Shown here in pieces: positions 39,678 through 48,141 of a stretch of 64,000 nucleotides of DNA. This DNA is from Bdellovibrio bacteriovorus. Lineage in GTDB: Bacteria; Bdellovibrionota; Bdellovibrionia; Bdellovibrionales; Bdellovibrionaceae. A program made the translations under genes and the position numbers. Position 1 is the first letter of the stretch. The number at the start of each line of letters is the position of its first letter. Below the pieces are notes generated by a model. It was not told where the DNA came from. It searched no databases and saw only the letters and a list, made by a program, of their open reading frames with translations. Location: contig NZ_LUKF01000016.1 of assembly GCF_001592755.1 (NCBI RefSeq), positions 248,001 through 312,000 on the forward strand. The letters are read 5' to 3'.

Positions 39678-39701
39678 AGCTCCTCCGCTTTCGGAGGAGC
39701 T
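39678..39701 (-). promoter_or_regulatory. Hairpin sequestering the toxin ribosome-binding site
   Basis: On the message, AGCTCCTCCG pairs perfectly over 10 bp with CGGAGGAGCT through an AAAG loop. The 3' arm is the Shine-Dalgarno itself (GGAGGAG), 6 nt before the ATG. Translation should be blocked unless the hairpin is opened, so it may be a thermosensor, a riboregulated switch or a trap released by a factor. Confidence 0.65.
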
Positions 39702-40002
39702 ATAAAGCAAAGAGAAAACCCACTAAAAACACCTTAAAAAGGGCTTTATTTGAAGATGAAGAACACCAATTCCGCCGAATCGGACGGTGTCCGAGACTAG
39801 GGAATAAAGAGAGGAAGCCAGTTTTCTATTATTTAAAAAGGATCAGGTACCTTTTGGGAGGCTTCGAGAATAGCAAATCATTCAATCAATCGCGCGAAAG
39901 CGCTGATTCGATAAATAAAAAGTACGTCGTTAAGAAGTTTGATTTTCGATGAGGATCAACGCCTTGATACCGGGTTGGTTTTTTCTTTCATTTTAGCATG
40001 GA
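39702..40002. other. Intergenic stretch upstream of the toxin gene
   Basis: About 300 bp, A/T-rich, with no supportable gene. It should hold the toxin promoter on the minus strand, but no good -35/-10 pair was found. Small hairpins are possible around 39769-39800 (ACACC...GGTGT) and around the GCGCGAAAGCGC motif (about 39893). Confidence 0.4.
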
Positions 40003-40136
40003 GCCTTGGATTGGAAGGGTGAGGTGTTTTAGAAAATTCAGACCTCCGGCCCCGCAGGATGCGGTATTCAAGGCCGGCGAGCGCCGGAAGCGCGCGTCTG
40101 AATTTTCTAAAACACCTCACCCTTCCACTCCAAGGC
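40003..40136. repeat. Long near-perfect palindrome (41-bp arms), MITE-like
   Basis: The left arm 40003-40043 and right arm 40096-40136 are inverted copies over 41 bp with a single mismatch. Each end is GCCTTGGA-like. The 52-bp loop is G/C-rich and can itself fold (CCGGCG/CGCCGG, CCGGCC/GGCCGG). No transposase and no clear target duplication is visible. It lies just beyond the rplL terminator. It could be a miniature inverted-repeat element or a large structured RNA. Confidence 0.75.
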
Positions 40137-40158
40137 GGCCCCGCTACGAACGAAAGAC

Positions 40159-40188
40159 AAAAAAAAAGCCCCGTGTTTCCACGAGGCT
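40159..40188 (-). terminator. Terminator after rplL
   Basis: In the minus direction AGCCTCGTG pairs with CACGGGGCT (one G-U pair, GAAA tetraloop), followed by nine T's. It is 28 bp after the rplL stop. It shows that the rplJL message ends here and does not run into rpoB. Confidence 0.9.
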
Positions 40189-40215
40189 TTCGATTCTTCG
40201 CAAGAAGAGCAAAAA

Positions 40216-40599
40216 CTACTTAACAGTAACTTTCGCGCCTGCAGCTTCAAGAGCTTTCTTGATTTTTTCTGCGTCTTCTTTAGTAGCGCCTTCTTTAACA
40301 GCTTTGTTACCAGCTTCAACAAGGGCTTTTGCTTCAGCAAGACCAAGACCAGTCAAGCCACGAACTTCTTTAATAACGTTGATTTTGTTGGCGCCAGCGT
40401 CAACAAGGATAACGTCAAAAGCAGTTTTTTCTTCAACAGCAGCAGCAGGGCCTGCGCCAGCAGCAGCTACAGGAGCAGCAGCAGAAACGCCCCATTTTTC
40501 TTCAAGCATTTTTACAAGTTCAGCGATCTCAAGAACAGTTTTTTGAGACAACGCATCAACTAATTGATCGTTAGTTAGAGACATTTTAAAATCCTCCAA
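40216..40599 (-). CDS. rplL: 50S ribosomal protein L7/L12
   Basis: The stalk protein that recruits translation GTPases. The N-terminal dimerisation part is followed by an Ala/Pro/Gly hinge ([20 protein letters not shown]) and the conserved C-terminal domain ([40 protein letters not shown]). The length is 127 residues. It is followed by a strong terminator, so rpoBC is transcribed separately, unlike in E. coli. Confidence 0.98.
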   Translation of the reverse strand: MEDFKMSLTNDQLVDALSQKTVLEIAELVKMLEEKWGVSAAAPVAAAGAGPAAAVEEKTAFDVILVDAGANKINVIKEVRGLTGLGLAEAKALVEAGNKAVKEGATKEDAEKIKKALEAAGAKVTVK

Positions 40600-40649
40600 A
40601 GGATATAAATTTATTGTTAATTCAAATATTCAGCGCCCAAACGTAACTA

Positions 40650-41174
40650 TTACGCTTGTGGAGCTTCTTCAGTAGTAGCACCGCCACCAAGTTTCTCAGC
40701 GTAAGCATTTAAGCATCTAGCAAGTGCAGAACCTGCACCCAATAGCGTACCGAGGAACATAGCGCGAAGTTGGTCTTTGCCTGGAAGAGTCGCCAAGAAT
40801 TTGATCTTAGCATCGTCCAACGCTTCACCGTCCATAACACCAGACTTGATCTGAAGAACTTCAACGTCCTTCGCGAATTCAGCCAATGTTTTTGCAGTAG
40901 CGTTCACTTCACCGTAAGAGAATACGATGGCGTTAGTACCTTTCATTGAATTAGCAAATGCCTTTTCAATAGCTGGGTGATCTTTGAACGCTCTTTTTGC
41001 AAGAGTGTTGCGGACAACCTTCATCTCTGATTCAGCAGCATTCAATTTTTTGCGCAAAGTAGTAACTTGCTCAACCTTGATGCCTTTGAAGTCAACGATG
41101 AAAGCTCCTTTAGCTTTTCCGAATTTCTCCGTGATTAGCTGAATCTCTTGCTCTTTATCTGCGCGAGTGATCAT
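40650..41174 (-). CDS. rplJ: 50S ribosomal protein L10
   Basis: The stalk base, binding L7/L12 dimers through its C-terminal helix. The ATG at 41172-41174 is chosen: AAAGGAGG lies 7 bp upstream and the protein starts [20 protein letters not shown] longer frame to 41255 would read through the leader. Motifs include [20 protein letters not shown] and [12 protein letters not shown]. The length is 174 residues. It is preceded by a leader RNA resembling the L10 autoregulatory element. Confidence 0.96.
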   Translation of the reverse strand: MITRADKEQEIQLITEKFGKAKGAFIVDFKGIKVEQVTTLRKKLNAAESEMKVVRNTLAKRAFKDHPAIEKAFANSMKGTNAIVFSYGEVNATAKTLAEFAKDVEVLQIKSGVMDGEALDDAKIKFLATLPGKDQLRAMFLGTLLGAGSALARCLNAYAEKLGGGATTEEAPQA

Positions 41175-41280
41175 AAGTGAGCCTCCTTTCGTTAGATTCT
41201 TTCTACTCCAGTTTTGCTGAAGTAGGTTGTGCGATTCAGGTTGGTTTGGAGTCACCTAGAACTAGGAAACTTTTTGCCTT

Positions 41281-41340
41281 ATCTCGGTAGGCCCCACACC
41301 GTCGTGGGATTACATCTACTAAAAGAAACCTACTGTCTCT
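41281..41340 (-). promoter_or_regulatory. L10 leader RNA core
   Basis: The rplA-rplJ spacer transcript contains GACAGTAGGT and, about 45 nt later, CCTACCGAG. The GTAGG and CCTAC strands pair, and an internal hairpin (CCCAC...GTGGG-type) lies between them. This is the core pattern of the L10 leader to which L10(L12)4 binds to repress rplJL. It lies about 110 nt upstream of the rplJ start. Confidence 0.7.
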
Positions 41341-41350
41341 GATCGCAATA

Positions 41351-41384
41351 AAAACTTAAGCTCCGATTTGCATCGGAGCTTTTA
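41351..41384 (-). terminator. Terminator or partial terminator after rplA
   Basis: A perfect 9-bp stem AGCTCCGAT/ATCGGAGCT with a GCAA-type tetraloop lies 17 bp after the rplA stop. It is followed in the minus direction by TAAGTTTTTA. T's also follow on the plus side. The position between rplA and the L10 leader allows a separate stalk-protein message. Confidence 0.6.
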
Positions 41385-41397
41385 ATTACATTTAAAA

Positions 41398-42105
41398 TTA
41401 TGCGTTAGTAGCAGTTAGAGCTGCTGCCGCATTTGGCTCAATCTTAACACCAGGGCCCATAGTTGAAGCTACGGAGATAGTTTTAAGATAGATACCTTTA
41501 GACGCTGCTGGTTTAGCTTTAACGATAGCACCCAACAAAGTTAGGAAGTTATCGCGAAGTTTAGCATCGCCCATAGATTTCTTACCGATACCAGCGTGAA
41601 CGATACCTGCTTTATCAACGCGGAAATCAAGCTTACCTTTTTTCTCGGCAGCTACGGCTTCACCAACGTTCATAGTTACAGTACCGATTTTTGGATTCGG
41701 CATCAAACCACGAGGTCCCAAGATCTTAGCAACTTTAGAAACAGTCGCCATCATATCTGGAGTCGCGATACATTTGTCGAAATCCAACCAACCACCTTGA
41801 ATTTTAGCTACAAGGTCGTCAGCACCAACGAAGTCAGCGCCAGCCGCTTTCGCTTCAGCCTCTTTAGGACCTTTTGCGAAAACAACAACTTTAACTTCTT
41901 TACCAAGACCGTGAGGCAAAGAGATCGCGCCACGAACTTGTTGGTCAGATTGCTTAGGGTCAATACCCAAGCGCAAAGCTACGTCGATAGATTCATCAAA
42001 TTTAGCTGGAGCAGTCGCTACCACAAGTTTGAATGCTTCTTCAACAGAGTATTTTTTTTGAGAATCAACCTTCTTAGAGGCTGCTTCGAATTTTTTACCT
42101 GCCAT
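41398..42105 (-). CDS. rplA: 50S ribosomal protein L1
   Basis: L1 forms the mobile stalk at the E site and in many bacteria represses the L11 operon. Motifs include FDESIDVALRLGIDPKQSDQ, the GLGKEVKVVVFAKG strand, MATVSKVAKILGPRGLMPNP and GTVTMNVGEAV. The length is 235 residues. It is 9 bp after rplK. Confidence 0.98.
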   Translation of the reverse strand: MAGKKFEAASKKVDSQKKYSVEEAFKLVVATAPAKFDESIDVALRLGIDPKQSDQQVRGAISLPHGLGKEVKVVVFAKGPKEAEAKAAGADFVGADDLVAKIQGGWLDFDKCIATPDMMATVSKVAKILGPRGLMPNPKIGTVTMNVGEAVAAEKKGKLDFRVDKAGIVHAGIGKKSMGDAKLRDNFLTLLGAIVKAKPAASKGIYLKTISVASTMGPGVKIEPNAAAALTATNA

Positions 42106-42114
42106 ACATCACCC

Positions 42115-42537
42115 CTATGCGATATCGATGCCCATGCTCTTAGCTGTACCAGCAACTTGTGACATTGCGGATTCAACTTTCAAGCAGTTCAAGTCAGGCA
42201 ATTTCGTTGTAGCGATTTGCTTGATTTGATCGTTATTGATTTTGCCTACTTTGTCTTTTTGCGGTTGTTTGGAACCAGATTCCAATTTCAACGCCTTTTT
42301 GATCAAAGAAGACACCGGTGGTGTTTTCGTAATGAAAGTAAACGATCTGTCTTGGTAAACAGTGATGATGATAGGGATGATGCTATCACCCAACGCTTGT
42401 GTACGAGCGTTGAACTGCTTACAGAATTCCATGATGTTTACCCCGTGCTGTCCAAGTGCCGGTCCAACGGGAGGAGCTGGATTAGCTTTCCCTGCCGGTA
42501 TTTGCAGCTTGATCATTCCTGTAACTTTTTTTGCCAT
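42115..42537 (-). CDS. rplK: 50S ribosomal protein L11
   Basis: L11 binds the GTPase-associated region of 23S rRNA and is needed for the stringent response through RelA. The ATG at 42535-42537 has AGGAG 6 bp upstream and gives [20 protein letters not shown]. The motifs [20 protein letters not shown] and the C-terminal [17 protein letters not shown] are diagnostic. The length is 140 residues. Confidence 0.97.
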
Positions 42538-42600
42538 GACCCACTCCTGCAAGAGGTTTGTTTAAGAGTGCCTCGACCAATTCGAAGCGACCCGTGCTTA

Positions 42601-42622
42601 AAGTGCTACCTATGTAGCGCTT
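42601..42622 (-). promoter_or_regulatory. Hairpin between nusG and rplK
   Basis: AAGCGCTAC can pair with GTAGCACTT (one mismatch, 4-nt loop) just after the nusG stop in the rplK leader. The place fits the L1 repressor-binding site of the L11-L1 message, but the required structure was not verified. Confidence 0.3.
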
Positions 42623-42625
42623 AAA

Positions 42626-43159
42626 TTATTGTTTTTCAACTTGAATGTAGTCCAATTCCACTGGAGTTGGTCTACCGAAGATGCTGACAAGGACTTTCAG
42701 CTTTCCTTTGTCCTCGTTCACTTCTTCTACAGAACCCTGGAAGTTGCTGAATGGACCGTCAATAACAGTCACATTCTCACCCACAGAGAACTTCACTTTC
42801 GGCTTCGGCTTTTCAGCCACGCCCGCCATTTGCTGCGTTACGCGAAGAACTTCAGCTTCCGGTACTTCTGGAGGACGAGTTTTAGTCCCACCCACGAAGC
42901 CGGTCACTTTAGACGAATTGCGTACTAAATGCCAAGTCTCATCATTCAAAAACATCTGAACGAAGATATAACCTGGGAAAAATTTACGCGATTTAGTTTG
43001 TTTTTGGCCTTTTACAAGCTCAACAACGCTTTCCGCTGGAATAAGGATTTCCCCGAAGAACTCTTCCATTTTATTGGATTTGATCTTTTCTTCGATCGCC
43101 TTTTTAGCGGTGTTTTCACAACTTGTTTGAACGTTAACGATATACCACTTTTTGTCCAT
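42626..43159 (-). CDS. nusG: Transcription antitermination factor NusG
   Basis: A 177-residue NusG. The N-terminal NGN domain binds RNA polymerase ([40 protein letters not shown]). The C-terminal KOW domain ([20 protein letters not shown]) couples to S10 or Rho. It is 10 bp after secE and upstream of rplK, as in most bacteria. Confidence 0.98.
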   Translation of the reverse strand: MDKKWYIVNVQTSCENTAKKAIEEKIKSNKMEEFFGEILIPAESVVELVKGQKQTKSRKFFPGYIFVQMFLNDETWHLVRNSSKVTGFVGGTKTRPPEVPEAEVLRVTQQMAGVAEKPKPKVKFSVGENVTVIDGPFSNFQGSVEEVNEDKGKLKVLVSIFGRPTPVELDYIQVEKQ

Positions 43160-43169
43160 GGTCCGTTCC

Positions 43170-43547
43170 TTACTTCATGAGGTAGTTGATAAAGAAGCCA
43201 GAAATCAAATCGAATGAGCTGATGATCACGCTAGAGATAAGAACCATCACCACACAAGCGATTGTCATGGCAGTCGTGTCTTTACGAGAAGGCCATACCA
43301 CCTTACGAATTTCAGAGACAACTTCTTCACCCCAAGACATTACTTTTGGGTTGAATTGAAGGACTGCGAAGACAACCAAGCCCAAAGCCACAGGAACACC
43401 GTGACGAACAATGTCTGAGTCCGCAGCTCTTGCTACAACCCCGAACGCGCCCGCGAAAGCCTTGATGAGAAGAGATGTTGTCAAACCGACCAAGATAGCT
43501 GCGATGGCAAAGCTGATTGTCAAAATCTTAGAGTTGGCCTTTTCCAT
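43170..43547 (-). CDS. secE: Protein translocase subunit SecE
   Basis: A 125-residue SecE of the three-helix type: TM1 around residues 7-30, TM2 around 47-65, and the essential TM3 around 100-121. The amphipathic cytoplasmic helix with [17 protein letters not shown] precedes TM3. The ATG at 43545-43547 is used; a TTG eight codons upstream adds only a short polar run. It is 27 bp after tRNA-Trp. Confidence 0.96.
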   Translation of the reverse strand: MEKANSKILTISFAIAAILVGLTTSLLIKAFAGAFGVVARAADSDIVRHGVPVALGLVVFAVLQFNPKVMSWGEEVVSEIRKVVWPSRKDTTAMTIACVVMVLISSVIISSFDLISGFFINYLMK

Positions 43548-43574
43548 AGTTCCTCTTTGTTTGGATTTCAAAAT

Positions 43575-43650
43575 TGGCAGGGGCGGAGGGATTCGAACCC
43601 ACGACCTAACGATTTGGAGTCGTTCGCTCTACCACTGGAGCTACACCCCT
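43575..43650 (-). tRNA. tRNA-Trp (CCA)
   Basis: A 76-nt cloverleaf on the minus strand. The acceptor AGGGGTG pairs with CGCCCCT, the D-arm carries AGCTCCAGTGGTAGAGC, and the anticodon loop is CTCCAAA (anticodon CCA). The T-loop is TTCGAAT and the CCA end is encoded. It sits between tuf and secE, the usual place of trpT. Confidence 0.97.
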
Positions 43651-43658
43651 GCGATCTT

Positions 43659-43757
43659 CTTGATGATAATTAACCAATCCCTTCGTTGCTCGGTCGTCGG
43701 CGTACTATCTGTACGCTCTCCTCGGTCGCGCCTCGGGCTTGATTAATTCTCATCAAG
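43659..43757 (-). repeat. Structured inter-tRNA element, copy 1
   Basis: Outer arms 43659-43680 and 43736-43757 are complementary at 19 of 22 positions. They enclose a 55-bp core (43681-43735). The core's ends are nearly identical to copy 2 at 45288-45340, while its inner stem differs (GCGTAC/GTACGC, 43700-43716). It lies 8 bp upstream of mature tRNA-Trp. Confidence 0.8.
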
Positions 43758-43805
43758 AATCTCCTTATTTAGGAGACACAAGTAGCAGTGCTATTGTTAG
43801 CATTG

Positions 43806-43832
43806 CCAAAAATACATCGACGAAGTCGATGT
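43806..43832 (-). terminator. Second terminator after tuf
   Basis: A perfect 8-bp stem ACATCGAC/GTCGATGT with a 3-nt loop, followed in the minus direction by ATTTTTGG. Confidence 0.75.
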
Positions 43833-43835
43833 GCT

Positions 43836-43880
43836 ACAAAACACCGCGGGGGACCCTTTTGTCAAGGAGTCCCCCAGGTG
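43836..43880 (-). terminator. First terminator after tuf
   Basis: GGGGGAC pairs with GTCCCCC, extended by an outer CACC/GGTG pair, and is followed by TTTTGT. It lies 30 bp after the tuf stop. With the second hairpin it makes a tandem terminator that separates tuf from tRNA-Trp-secE. Confidence 0.8.
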
Positions 43881-43909
43881 ATTTTAATTTAGCCTATGCT
43901 GCGTTATCG

Positions 43910-45100
<1,191 letters not shown>

Positions 45101-45187
45101 TATTCCTCCTGCAGAGATTTATTATAAAAGTCGTAAACGCTTTAACTAAAAACTTAACTTCAATTTCCAAATTATCCGAGTAACAAG

Positions 45188-45262
45188 TGGAGCCCATGAT
45201 CGGAGCCGAACCGACGACCTCACCCTTACCAAGGGTGTGCTCTACCACTGAGCTACATGGGC
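45188..45262 (-). tRNA. tRNA-Thr (GGT)
   Basis: A 75-nt cloverleaf. The acceptor starts GCCCATG, the D-arm is AGCTCAGTGGTAGAGC, and the anticodon stem-loop is CACCC-TTGGTAA-GGGTG (anticodon GGT). The T-loop is TTCGGCT and CCA is encoded. It is the last tRNA before tuf. Confidence 0.96.
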
Positions 45263-45365
45263 AAGTGCATCGCCAGATAAATCTTCTCTTCGTTGCTCTG
45301 TCGTCGGTGTGCGGTGCACACCTTCCTCGGTCGCGCCTCGATAAGATTTACCTGTCGAAGCACTT
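45263..45365 (-). repeat. Structured inter-tRNA element, copy 2
   Basis: Outer arms 45263-45285 and 45343-45365 are complementary at 20 of 23 positions but unlike those of copy 1. The core (45288-45340) shares its two ends with copy 1. It carries its own inner stem GGTGTGC/GCACACC (45306-45322). The element directly abuts the 5' end of tRNA-Thr(GGT). Confidence 0.8.
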
Positions 45366-45413
45366 CCTAACAACTTAGAAAACTTATCTCGCGATACCCA
45401 ACTCTGACAAATT

Positions 45414-45490
45414 TGGAGCGGGAAACGGGTCTCGAACCCGCAACCCTCTGCTTGGAAGGCAGATACTCTAGCCAATTGAGCTATTCCCGC
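45414..45490 (-). tRNA. tRNA-Gly (TCC)
   Basis: A 77-nt cloverleaf. The acceptor is GCGGGAA and the anticodon stem-loop is TCTGC-CTTCCAA-GCAGA (anticodon TCC). The T-loop is TTCGAGA and CCA is encoded. Short flanks outside the tRNA (45401-45407 and 45495-45501) are complementary over 7 bp. Confidence 0.96.
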
Positions 45491-45555
45491 CCTATCAGAG
45501 TGCCCGAAGAAGAGTAAACTCCTCTTCCCATTTTCATCTGGGTTAACATTCAAAA

Positions 45556-45641
45556 TGGTGGGCAGGGAAGGATTCGAACCTTCGTAGACGCAAGTCAACG
45601 GATTTACAGTCCGTCCCCTTTAGCCACTCGGGCACCTACCC
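45556..45641 (-). tRNA. tRNA-Tyr (GTA)
   Basis: An 86-nt class II tRNA with a long variable arm. The acceptor GGGTAGG pairs with CCTGCCC, and the anticodon stem-loop region reads ACGGACTGTAAATCCGT (anticodon GTA). The T-loop is TTCGAAT and CCA is encoded. Its leader and trailer are complementary over about 16 positions. Confidence 0.97.
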
Positions 45642-45668
45642 ATTTTGTGAATGTTGACCCAGAAAAAA

Positions 45669-45744
45669 TGGAGCTGGTTATGGGACTCGAACCCGCAACC
45701 TGCTGATTACAAATCAGCTGCTCTACCAATTGAGCTAAACCAGC
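45669..45744 (-). tRNA. tRNA-Thr (TGT)
   Basis: A 76-nt cloverleaf. The acceptor is GCTGGTT and the anticodon stem-loop is CTGAT-TTGTAAT-CAG-type with anticodon TGT. The T-loop is TTCGAGT and CCA is encoded. It is the first gene of the tRNA-tuf transcript. Confidence 0.96.
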
Positions 45745-45764
45745 CTTACTGAGATAACCGAAAT

Positions 45765-45793
45765 GTTTTACGGATAAAATCTAAGTCCGTCAA
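45765..45793 (-). promoter_or_regulatory. Promoter of the tRNA-tuf operon
   Basis: On the minus strand TTGACG (45788-45793) and TAAAAC (45765-45770) are spaced by 17 bp, about 20 bp upstream of tRNA-Thr(TGT). This is the right distance for a stable-RNA promoter. Confidence 0.6.
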
Positions 45794-45811
45794 AGATAAT
45801 TATTTGCCAGA

Positions 45812-46711
45812 TTACGATTTTTTTCGGTTTCCGCGCGGTGCGTGCTGCCTAAGAGTTTCAGTTAACGCCATAGCTGTCGCTACAGAAGCGTTATAACTCG
45901 CCGAAGAACTAGCCTGCGGAATGAAAACTAATTCATCACAAAGTCTTTCTGTTGTCACTCTCAAACCTTTGTCTTCCGAACCAATCGCCCAAATAACTTT
46001 ATCTGGAAGATCCAATTCAAAAATAGATCTTTTTCCACGCGGACTGAGACCAAAAATCCAATAGCCTTTTTTCTTTAATTCTTCTGCATAGTTAGAGAAG
46101 TTCGTCGTTTCCACAACCGGAACGTGCTCAACTCCACCACAAGCGACTTTATGAACTGTCGGAGTTAGACCCACCGCGCGATCCTCGGGAATCAATACGC
46201 CGTGAGCACCAGTAAGCCAAGAAGTTCTCATAATTGCGCCAAGGTTGTGCGGATCTTCGATACCGTCCAACATCAACACGACAGACTTATCGAAACTATC
46301 AAGACCACCCATATCCAAAGTCGGTGCGCCATCGACAAAAATCGCAGCACCCTGTTGGGAAGAACCGAACTTTTCGATCACGTTCTCGGGCTTGATATCC
46401 ACTTTCACTTTTTTCTCTGTCGCAAACTCGTACATATCACGAAGATCACCGGAATGTTCCCATCCTTGACGGATCCACATGCCTTTCACTTGGTTAGGAC
46501 GCACGTTTAAGACTTCATTGATCGCATGAGTCCCGATCACGATACGCCAGTCACGCGGAATCTGATTTTCCGAGCGCGCGGCAGGATGAGGACCGCGTCC
46601 TTGCTGTAGACGGCCGCTTTGAGGACGACCTCCCCCAGAGGGACGAGCACCGCTTTGTTGCGGACGTTGAGATTGAGAACCACGAGACGGACGAGAATTA
46701 TTTTTCTTCAT
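45812..46711 (-). CDS. rlmB: SpoU/TrmH-family rRNA 2'-O-methyltransferase (RlmB-like)
   Basis: A 299-residue protein. The first 45 or so residues are a disordered Gln/Gly/Arg/Pro-rich tail. An RNA-binding substrate domain follows (VIGTHAINEVLNVRPNQVKG). The SPOUT catalytic domain has motif 1 DPHNLGAIMRTSWLTGAHGV, motif 2 WAIGSEDKGLR and motif 3 IPQASSSASYNASVATAMAL. RlmB makes Gm2251 in 23S rRNA; the exact target here is inferred. It overlaps pyrF by 14 bp and lies upstream of the tRNA-tuf cluster. Confidence 0.88.
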   Translation of the reverse strand: MKKNNSRPSRGSQSQRPQQSGARPSGGGRPQSGRLQQGRGPHPAARSENQIPRDWRIVIGTHAINEVLNVRPNQVKGMWIRQGWEHSGDLRDMYEFATEKKVKVDIKPENVIEKFGSSQQGAAIFVDGAPTLDMGGLDSFDKSVVLMLDGIEDPHNLGAIMRTSWLTGAHGVLIPEDRAVGLTPTVHKVACGGVEHVPVVETTNFSNYAEELKKKGYWIFGLSPRGKRSIFELDLPDKVIWAIGSEDKGLRVTTERLCDELVFIPQASSSASYNASVATAMALTETLRQHAPRGNRKKS

Positions 46712-47417
46712 AAGCAGCCATTACAAAATCTGTTGCAGTTTCCTTGATGTTATTTGATTCAAGGATGGGTCTTCCAACGACCAGTGCCGAAGCTCCTTTA
46801 CGAAGAGCTTCTTTAGGACCCATGATACGCTTTTGATCGCCGGAATCCTGCATACTAAATCGAATTCCAGGTGTGACAAGGTAAAGATCGCGGTTTTGTA
46901 AAAGGTCTAATTCATGCGGAGAACAAACCACGCCTTGAAGGCCCGAAGAGCTGACTAAATTCACCAGATCGGTCACGTGCTGAGCAATCGGTTGTTCCTT
47001 CATATTCCCAGGGACAGAAGCTTGATCCCAAGATGTTAGAATAGTGACCGCCAAAATCTTGAAAGGCCTTTGGCTTTGCAGCTCTTTTTCTACGGCGGCC
47101 ATCCTTTTTAAGGCTTCGGCTCCACTGAGAGCATGAACTGTGACCAAAGAAGCCCCTGCTTCGAAACTCGCGCGAACGGCGGCCTCCATGGTGGAAGGAA
47201 TATCAAAGTGTTTATTATCCAGGAAAATCGGGCCCCGTTGTGCCATTTCTTTGACGAACTCCATGCCGTAGCGAAGGCAGAGGCGAGGCCCCAGCTTAAA
47301 TCCCCCGACGATATCACTAAGATCATCGGCAATTTTTAAAGCCTGGTCGCGAGTGTCGACGTCGAGAGCTAAAATAATCGGATTTCTCATCGGATGAGCG
47401 CGAAGATTTTTTTTCAA
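46698..47417 (-). CDS. pyrF: Orotidine 5'-phosphate decarboxylase
   Basis: Last step of UMP synthesis, decarboxylating OMP. The catalytic Asp-Lys-Asp array is in FLDNKHFDIPSTM. ALDVDTRDQALKIADDL at the start, GVVCSPHEL, the LVTPGIRF phosphate loop and ALVVGRPIL complete the barrel. The start is set at TTG (47415-47417) because AGGAG lies 6 bp upstream; the ATG nine codons later (MRNPIILALDVD) lacks such a site. The length is 239 residues. Confidence 0.93.
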   Translation of the reverse strand: MKKNLRAHPMRNPIILALDVDTRDQALKIADDLSDIVGGFKLGPRLCLRYGMEFVKEMAQRGPIFLDNKHFDIPSTMEAAVRASFEAGASLVTVHALSGAEALKRMAAVEKELQSQRPFKILAVTILTSWDQASVPGNMKEQPIAQHVTDLVNLVSSSGLQGVVCSPHELDLLQNRDLYLVTPGIRFSMQDSGDQKRIMGPKEALRKGASALVVGRPILESNNIKETATDFVMAAYEEK

Positions 47418-47579
47418 AGGGAACTCCTGGCATAAAGGATTTTTGAAGTTTCTCATTCGGGGATGAACGAAGCAACTATCGGCGCGGCCCGTCTCACCCA
47501 GAGACACCTCTTTTTCAACTTAGAGAATTCATTTAGCCACCTCTGCGGCTGAGATATACTAAGAAAAAGGCTGAAAAGT

Positions 47580-48002
47580 ATGAAAATCTTCAATCAAAGA
47601 CGCCGTCTGATCGTCAATCGCGAAGTTCAATACGATGTGCTTATGTACGTGGGCATTTTTGTTATGTCCATCTTTGCGGTTCAAGCCTTGGCGATGTACA
47701 TATTTTTAAGCCGGCTTGAACACGTCGTCAGTCACATGACGGCTTTGGAGTTTGTCGCTAAGTACAAAGTCAGTATTCTGATCTATCAACTGATTCCGGT
47801 CGGTTTTGGAATGGTTGTTGGAGTGTATGTTTTTAACAAACTGACCAGTCGAATTGTCGGTCCTCTGTATAACGTTAAAAGGATTCTTCATAATGCCGTT
47901 GAAACTCAGCAAATTCCGCAGGAAATCAAGTTGCGTGAGCACGACTATTTCCGAGAAGAAATCAACGACATCAATGTTATCTTAAAAAGACGAATAAAGT
48001 AG
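47580..48002 (+). CDS. Two-helix membrane protein with HAMP-like C-terminus
   Basis: A 140-residue protein with basic N-terminus (KIFNQRRRLIVNREVQYDV) and two transmembrane helices (about residues 21-43 and 69-90). The following segment, SRIVGPLYNVKRILHNAVET and then HDYFREEINDINVIL, is the two-helix HAMP pattern with the conserved proline. It lacks any kinase, cyclase or chemoreceptor output domain, so it may relay or modulate signals through a partner. It is divergent from pyrF. The ribosome-binding site is weak. Confidence 0.65.
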   Translation: MKIFNQRRRLIVNREVQYDVLMYVGIFVMSIFAVQALAMYIFLSRLEHVVSHMTALEFVAKYKVSILIYQLIPVGFGMVVGVYVFNKLTSRIVGPLYNVKRILHNAVETQQIPQEIKLREHDYFREEINDINVILKRRIK

Positions 48003-48141
48003 GCTCTTTTTTGCGCCTGAGCACCAGACATTTCTTCGACACCAGCCTAGATGGACTTCCCATGAAATAAAAAGAAGAAATCAAAAAAATTTTGCGACTT
48101 CCTTTGAAGCAGAAAAAAATAAGGCCATCAAAGGAGGTCCC

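Noticed and set aside
39998-40546. Plus-strand 182-residue reading frame across the palindrome and opposite rplL
   Set aside because: It is antisense to rplL and to the rplL terminator, spans the inverted repeat, and has no ribosome-binding site or family likeness.
41175-41255. Longer L10 N-terminus beginning at 41255
   Set aside because: It would translate part of the leader RNA. The ATG at 41172-41174 has a strong AAAGGAGG and gives the family start.
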